A stretch of DNA of 11,353 nucleotides from an uncultured Ruminococcus sp. (lineage in GTDB: Bacteria; Bacillota; Clostridia; Oscillospirales; Ruminococcaceae): assembly GCA_947176565.1 (NCBI GenBank), contig CAMWRC010000018.1:1-11353 (forward strand), given 5' to 3'. Shown piece by piece: positions 7,755 to 11,353 of the stretch (positions are counted from its first letter, which is position 1; every line of letters starts with the position of its first letter). The notes below the pieces were generated by a model. The model did not search any database. It was not told the DNA's origin and saw only the letters and a program-made list of their open reading frames with translations. Made by a program: the position numbers and the translations under genes.

Positions 7755-7783
7755 ATTATACCACAAATTCTCATAATTTTCAA
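7755..7783 (-). promoter_or_regulatory. Near-consensus sigma-A promoter of recJ-relA
   Basis: TTGAAA (7778-7783, 5/6), a 17-bp spacer and a perfect TATAAT (7755-7760) preceded by TGG, an extended -10. The predicted start is near 7748, leaving a leader of about 35 nt. This is the best housekeeping promoter in the window and suggests strong constitutive expression. Confidence 0.85.
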
Positions 7784-7810
7784 TAGCTTATTCAAAAAAA
7801 ATAATTTAAA

Positions 7811-7844
7811 AAATAAAAATCATGGCAGGGATAATCTCCCTGCC
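7811..7844 (-). terminator. Intrinsic terminator of the spoIIGA-sigE operon
   Basis: A perfect 8-bp stem, GGCAGGGA with TCCCTGCC, and a 5-nt loop, followed on the minus strand by ATGATTTTTATTTTTT. It starts 18 nt past the sigE stop. On the plus strand the stem is followed by TTTTCTTC, so weak two-way function is conceivable, though no plus-strand gene needs it. Confidence 0.92.
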
Positions 7845-7861
7845 TTTTCTTCATATAGGAT

Positions 7862-8560
7862 TCAGCACAGTGCTTCAAGTTTCACACGCAGTTTCTTGAT
7901 GATTTTCTTTTCAAGCCGCGATATATATGACTGCGATATGCCGATGAGGTCGGCGACTTCTTTCTGTGTTTTTTCTTTTCCGTCAATCAGACCGAACCGG
8001 AGTTCCATGATTTCACGTTCACGGTCGCAGAGTTCAGATACAGCAGTACGGATAAGTTCACGTTCAGCTTCTGTTTCGATTCCCTTGCTTACTACATCAT
8101 CATCAGTTCCGATAACGTCCGAAAGCAGCAGTTCATTGCCGTCATAGTCGATATTCAGCGGTTCGTCAATTGAAAGGTCGCTGCGGTACTGCGATGATTT
8201 CCGCAGAAACATGAGTATTTCATTTTCGATACACCGCGAGGCATATGTTGCGAATTTTATATTCTTTGCCGGACAGAAAGTATTGACCGCCTTTATAAGT
8301 CCGATAGTGCCGATTGATACCAAATCCTCGATACCGATTCCCGTAGATTCAAATTTCTTTGCGATGTACACTACAAGGCGCAGATTATGTACAATAAGTT
8401 TTTTGCGGGATTCAGGGTCATTGTCGAGCAGTCCGCTGAAAACGGCTTCCTCCTCCTGATGGGTAAGCGGAGGCGGAAGTGTATCTGAGCCGTTGACGTA
8501 GAAAACATCTCCGCCGAAAAGATTTTTAAGTCTGTTGATGATTCTGTTTAAGATGTTCAT
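7862..8560 (-). CDS. sigE: Sporulation sigma factor pro-sigma-E
   Basis: A 232-residue sigma-70-family protein, very similar throughout to B. subtilis sigma-E, the early mother-cell sigma factor of endospore formation. The N-terminal pro-sequence (about residues 1-21, amphipathic, [15 protein letters not shown]) leads to [16 protein letters not shown], matching the processing-site region of the Bacillus protein. Region 2 spans about 55-125 ([19 protein letters not shown] and [17 protein letters not shown]) and region 4 about 168-226 with the helix-turn-helix [20 protein letters not shown]. The pro-sequence is about seven residues shorter than in B. subtilis. AGGAG lies 6 nt before the ATG and touches the spoIIGA stop, so translation is probably coupled. 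SpoIIGA next door should remove the pro-sequence. sigG, often the next gene in spore-formers, is absent; a terminator and recJ follow. Confidence 0.96.
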   Translation of the reverse strand: MNILNRIINRLKNLFGGDVFYVNGSDTLPPPLTHQEEEAVFSGLLDNDPESRKKLIVHNLRLVVYIAKKFESTGIGIEDLVSIGTIGLIKAVNTFCPAKNIKFATYASRCIENEILMFLRKSSQYRSDLSIDEPLNIDYDGNELLLSDVIGTDDDVVSKGIETEAERELIRTAVSELCDREREIMELRFGLIDGKEKTQKEVADLIGISQSYISRLEKKIIKKLRVKLEALC

Positions 8561-8570
8561 AATTGTCTCC

Positions 8571-9380
8571 TTAATAATTTAATAATTTAGGATTGAATAT
8601 CGCCTTTCCGTCATTTTTTCCAAGCCCGACCATAACATCAACGGATTTTCTTTCGTTTGTCAATGTGTTGATAATAAGCAGTTCATCAGGACGGAAAACC
8701 GGAATAACTCCATTCTCCGATACCGTGGAACATGGAATAAGCCGGAATCCCGCCGGAAGTCCGGTATCAGAAAAATCTTCCGGAAATTCAAGTTCATTCC
8801 GTCCGCATATTACAACAGGTCTGCCGGAAAAAAAATCAGTCAGGGAATTTCCTGTATCTGCAAGCGCATTGAGTGTGAATATTTTTTCTCTGAATCTTAT
8901 TATTATCCGATAGCAGTCAGGTGGCGATTTATCGCTGAAATGCCGGAAAACTGAAATTATCAGATACATCACAGCAGTGCATATAATCAGCAGCAGAAGT
9001 GAGAAATCTATATAAAAATACGAGTTCGAGAAATGCATGAAAGACGGTTTCAGCCAGAAATATGCGGCATAAACCGCACCGGCAAGTATGAAATTTGCAG
9101 CAAAGAAAGACAGCGTATTTTTAAGCAGACGCATTTTGCTGTGGATTCCGAATGCGGCAATAACAACAGTAACAGCGGCGGCAAGTTTTATCGCAATATT
9201 AAGTATAAACGGAAGTTCCGGAGCAAGTATCATAAGAGAAAACAAACTGCCGTATATGGAAGCCGCAATGCAGCGTAAAGCTTTCAGCGGTGAAGATGTT
9301 ATTCGTGCAGTAATACGCAGCAGAAAACAGTTGACATAGATATTCAGAATAATCAGAACATCAATATAAATAGTCTGCAT
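8571..9380 (-). CDS. spoIIGA: Sigma-E processing peptidase SpoIIGA
   Basis: A 269-residue membrane-bound aspartic protease that cleaves the pro-sequence from sigma-E, normally at the sporulation septum after a forespore signal. The N-terminal half has about five hydrophobic segments (roughly 4-22, 37-54, 57-78, 89-109, 122-145). The cytoplasmic C-terminal half carries the catalytic DTGN motif in LADTGNSL (D175), then [11 protein letters not shown] and a late MVGLGKNDG stretch typical of the family. It is about 40 residues shorter than the B. subtilis protein but the catalytic part is complete. Its ATG at 9380 has an excellent Shine-Dalgarno (GGAGGTGAT) with 7 nt after GGAGG. sigE begins 10 nt downstream, the standard spoIIG layout. 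Confidence 0.95.
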   Translation of the reverse strand: MQTIYIDVLIILNIYVNCFLLRITARITSSPLKALRCIAASIYGSLFSLMILAPELPFILNIAIKLAAAVTVVIAAFGIHSKMRLLKNTLSFFAANFILAGAVYAAYFWLKPSFMHFSNSYFYIDFSLLLLIICTAVMYLIISVFRHFSDKSPPDCYRIIIRFREKIFTLNALADTGNSLTDFFSGRPVVICGRNELEFPEDFSDTGLPAGFRLIPCSTVSENGVIPVFRPDELLIINTLTNERKSVDVMVGLGKNDGKAIFNPKLLNY

Positions 9381-9383
9381 AAC

Positions 9384-9392
9384 ATCACCTCC
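9384..9392 (-). promoter_or_regulatory. Very strong ribosome binding site of spoIIGA
   Basis: GGAGGTGAT on the minus strand is a nine-base match to the 16S rRNA 3' end, placed ideally before the ATG at 9380. It is the longest anti-Shine-Dalgarno match in the window. Confidence 0.85.
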
Positions 9393-9409
9393 GGAGATTT
9401 CCTGATATA

Positions 9410-9442
9410 ATTATACAACAGATGTCCTGCGGAATTTGTCGG
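9410..9442 (-). promoter_or_regulatory. spoIIG-type promoter with over-long spacer
   Basis: A perfect TATAAT (9410-9415) is preceded after 21 bp by CCGACA (9437-9442, 4/6 to TTGACA). At the normal 17-bp distance the hexamer is CAAATT, which is no match. An over-long spacer with Spo0A bound at the -35 is the known arrangement of the B. subtilis spoIIG promoter (22 bp). The predicted start is near 9403, giving a leader of about 22 nt. Confidence 0.65.
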
Positions 9443-9443
9443 A
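9436..9443 (+). promoter_or_regulatory. Candidate Spo0A box overlapping the spoIIG -35
   Basis: TTGTCGGA on the plus strand contains TGTCGGA, 6/7 to the 0A-box core TGTCGAA, and lies over the -35 element. A second, weaker 0A-like sequence, TGCGGAA (9428-9434), sits just downstream relative to transcription. Known biology (Spo0A-P activating spoIIG through such boxes) makes the site plausible; binding is inferred. Confidence 0.55.
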
Positions 9444-9461
9444 ATATGAAACCTCATAAAT

Positions 9462-9521
9462 AAAAAATCGCTCCGTGTCAGAGCGTGTACTGTATAACAA
9501 TACAATACGCTCTTACGGAGC
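9462..9521 (-). terminator. Large intrinsic terminator of the helicase-small ORF unit
   Basis: On the minus strand GCTCCGT pairs with ACGGAGC and AGAGCGT with ACGCTCT, giving 7+7 bp separated by a small A/GAC internal loop. A further 4-bp stem (GTAT with ATAC) is possible in the loop. The stem is followed by GATTTTTTATTT. It lies 24 nt after the small ORF and isolates it from the spoIIG promoter immediately downstream. The AT-rich plus-strand flank could allow some termination in the other direction. Confidence 0.88.
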
Positions 9522-9545
9522 AGATATATTATTATTTTAAAAATA

Positions 9546-9650
9546 CTATCTTAAAAAAGGAAGCAGAATAACACTAAGCATCATAAGTCCTGCCATAATG
9601 AGAACAACTATTCTTGTCCACATCTTCTTCTCAGGCTTTTTCATATCCAC
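9546..9650 (-). CDS. Small single-span membrane protein, 34 residues, unrecognised
   Basis: A 34-codon ORF in the 39-nt-spaced slot after the helicase and before the terminator. The GTG start at 9650 follows GGGAGGTG (9656-9663), with 7 nt after GGAGG; a second in-frame start, ATG, lies two codons on. The protein begins MDMKKPEKKMWTR, strongly basic, then has a hydrophobic run of about 19 residues (IVVLIMAGLMMLSVILLPF) and ends with Leu-Arg. The positive-inside rule predicts an N-terminus in the cytoplasm with one transmembrane helix and almost nothing outside. It belongs to the helicase transcript. I do not recognise a family with confidence; short basic one-helix ORFs of this kind are common in Clostridia and many have no assigned role. 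The good ribosome site and tight fit before the terminator argue for a real gene. Confidence 0.72.
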   Translation of the reverse strand: MDMKKPEKKMWTRIVVLIMAGLMMLSVILLPFLR

Positions 9651-9689
9651 AAAAACACCTCCCGACAATGATGTATCAGAATATGTTTT

Positions 9690-11353
9690 CTATCCGCGTC
9701 TTTGCTTTGGATTTCTCTTGTGTGAAAATCCCGACGGTCTGACCGCGGTATTATGCCGTCCGGATTTGCCTTTTCCTCTTGCCATGAAATTTCTTTCCGG
9801 AGTCTTTTCTTTCGACGGACTGCCTTTATAGAGCTTTACCTCAACTTTGTGACCGTTTATCTTCATGGGATTGGTGCTGTCGATAATATAATCATATTCA
9901 GATTCCGGAACTTCCACGGTTGTATGGCTTTCGTAAATATCAATTTTTCCGAAATCCTGCCCTGACATACCAGTTGCATCGACGAGCGCACCGAGTATGA
10001 AATTCGGAGCTATACGCCTGCTCCGACCGATATTCAAATCAATTTTGACTGTCTTTGCTCCGGAACGCTTACCCTTTTTCAGAGGCTTCGGCATTTCAAA
10101 TTCCGGAAGTGAATCTATTTCTTTCTGTAATCCAGAACTTATAAGCCTTGCAGCGATTTCACGGCTGTCGATTCCCTCAGCGGCAAGAGTATCAATTATA
10201 TCATAAGCATCATGACCGGCGGTCATTTCAGAGATTTTCTGAATTACAGCGTTCTTCTTTGCTTTGATAACATCATTTCTGTCCGGAAGCGGAAGTTCTG
10301 TTATCTCAGCTTTTGTATAGCGGGCAATATCTTTCAAATCATACTGCTGACGACGGCTTGTAATCAGAGTATATGCCGTTCCCTTTAATCCGGCGCGTCC
10401 GGTACGTCCGATACGGTGAATATAATATTCATTATCCTGCGGTAAATCATAATTGAAAACAACATCAATTCCGCTGACATCAATTCCGCGCGCAGCGACA
10501 TCGGTCGCAATCAGGACGGCTGTATTATGTAATTTGAAGCTGTTCATAACCTGAGTACGCTGTGCCTGTTTCATATCTCCGTGAAGTCCGGAAGCGTGTA
10601 TGCCGGATTTCTGCAATTCCTCCGTGAGTTCATCAACCATTTTCTTGGTATTGCAGAAAACCATAGCCGATTCCGGAGAATACGCGGAAAGCAGAAGTTT
10701 CAGCGCATCTGTTTTCCTGCCCATAGGCACAAAGAAAAAGAACTGGTCAATAAGTTCAACTGTTTTCTGAGCGGATTTGATTTTCACCTGAACGGGTTCA
10801 TGCTGATACTTTTCGGTTATAGCAAGAATATCCGGCGGCATTGTTGCTGAAAAAAGAATAGTCTGTCTTTCTTCCGGAACATTCGAGAGAATTGATTCAA
10901 TATCCTCACGGAATCCCATATTCAGCATTTCATCGGCTTCGTCGAGTATAACCATTCGTATATTTTCAAGTTTAAGAGTACGCCGGCGGATATGGTCAAG
11001 AACTCGTCCCGGAGTACCGATTATAATATTCGCACCGCGTTTGAGTTCTGAAATCTGTTTCTCCATGCTTGCACCGCCATAGACAGCACAGGTCTTTACA
11101 GATTTCTTATATTTGGCGAATTTACGTAATTCCTCGCACGCCTGAACTGCGAGTTCTCTTGTCGGACAGAGAATGATAACAGCCGGAGATTTCCGGTCAT
11201 TATCTGTTATGGATTCCACCGCCGGAATCCCAAAAGCTGCGGTTTTTCCCGTTCCGGTGTTTGAACGTCCGACAACATCGACTCCCTGCATTATAAGCGG
11301 AATGCTTTGCTGTTGTATTTCGGTCATTTCAGAGAATCCGAGTTCTCCTACTG
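9690..11353 (-). CDS. DEAD-box RNA helicase, DeaD/CsdA/CshA type, N-terminus cut by window edge
   Basis: The open frame runs off the window at 11353; 553 residues are visible and only the extreme N-terminus is missing. Numbered from the internal Met at 11327, the motifs are Q-motif (GFSEMTEIQQQSIP, beginning upstream of that Met), I SNTGTGKT (22-29), Ia PTRELA, GG, Ib TPGRVLD, II DEAD (129-132), III SAT (160-162), IV AMVFCNT, V TDVAARGID and VI HRIGRTGR (304-311). All look intact for ATP-dependent unwinding of RNA. Residues about 424-501 form a DbpA/CsdA-like RNA-binding domain (VKIDLNIGRSRRIAP, then ILGALVDATG). The last 40 or so are a basic Arg/Lys/Gly tail that probably adds non-specific RNA affinity. 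Such enzymes act in ribosome assembly, mRNA decay and cold growth. The promoter lies outside the window; the small membrane ORF follows after 39 nt. Confidence 0.95.
   Translation of the reverse strand, partial: VGELGFSEMTEIQQQSIPLIMQGVDVVGRSNTGTGKTAAFGIPAVESITDNDRKSPAVIILCPTRELAVQACEELRKFAKYKKSVKTCAVYGGASMEKQISELKRGANIIIGTPGRVLDHIRRRTLKLENIRMVILDEADEMLNMGFREDIESILSNVPEERQTILFSATMPPDILAITEKYQHEPVQVKIKSAQKTVELIDQFFFFVPMGRKTDALKLLLSAYSPESAMVFCNTKKMVDELTEELQKSGIHASGLHGDMKQAQRTQVMNSFKLHNTAVLIATDVAARGIDVSGIDVVFNYDLPQDNEYYIHRIGRTGRAGLKGTAYTLITSRRQQYDLKDIARYTKAEITELPLPDRNDVIKAKKNAVIQKISEMTAGHDAYDIIDTLAAEGIDSREIAARLISSGLQKEIDSLPEFEMPKPLKKGKRSGAKTVKIDLNIGRSRRIAPNFILGALVDATGMSGQDFGKIDIYESHTTVEVPESEYDYIIDSTNPMKINGHKVEVKLYKGSPSKEKTPERNFMARGKGKSGRHNTAVRPSGFSHKRNPKQRRG

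Noticed and set aside
11325..11327. Met at 11327 as the helicase N-terminus
   Set aside because: The frame stays open to the window edge and the residues before it (VGELGFSE) belong to the Q-motif region, so the true start is outside the window.
1..11353. Search for CRISPR arrays, tRNA/rRNA, IS ends, attachment sites and defence genes
   Set aside because: No direct-repeat array, clover-leaf pattern, transposase motif or terminal inverted repeats were seen. The frequent TTCCGG/CCGGAA hexamers appear to reflect codon choice (CCG, GGA) in these genes.

Overview
The window looks like chromosomal core sequence from an anaerobic, low-to-mid-GC Gram-positive bacterium of the Ruminococcus/Oscillospiraceae type. 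Three things point there: sporulation genes (spoIIGA-sigE), a HemZ-type radical SAM protein, and a secreted leucine-rich-repeat protein ending in a Ruminococcus-like type I dockerin. Every gene supported here lies on the minus strand, so transcription runs from high to low coordinates. The species cannot be named from the sequence alone.

In transcription order: (1) 11353-9690, a DEAD-box RNA helicase with a DbpA/CsdA-type RNA-binding domain, its N-terminus cut off by the window edge; just downstream is a 34-residue single-span membrane protein ORF (9650-9546), then a strong hairpin terminator (9521-9462). (2) 9443-7862, a spoIIG-type sporulation operon. A promoter with a 21-bp spacer and a Spo0A-box-like sequence over its -35 leads to spoIIGA (processing peptidase) and sigE (pro-sigma-E), closed by a near-textbook terminator at 7844-7811. 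(3) 7783-3319, a near-consensus sigma-A promoter driving recJ and then relA (bifunctional (p)ppGpp synthetase/hydrolase), with a likely terminator right after the relA stop. (4) 3299-1851, a stand-alone unit with its own promoter and a leader of about 130 nt, encoding the secreted LRR-dockerin protein and followed by a 13-bp hairpin. (5) 1784-1, a promoter driving an MBL-fold hydrolase and a HemZ-like protein whose C-terminus is cut off by the window edge.

SpoIIGA is expected to process pro-sigma-E in the mother cell. RecJ and RelA form a DNA-repair/stringent-response pair. The MBL hydrolase and HemZ are a common companion pair near relA in Clostridia. The dockerin protein is the outlier: an extracellular accessory gene, insulated by its own signals, sitting between housekeeping genes. 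I found no CRISPR array, tRNA, rRNA, IS element, phage gene or defence system. The most useful second-look items are the spoIIG promoter, the inserted dockerin gene with its long leader, the short sigma-E pro-sequence and the small membrane ORF.
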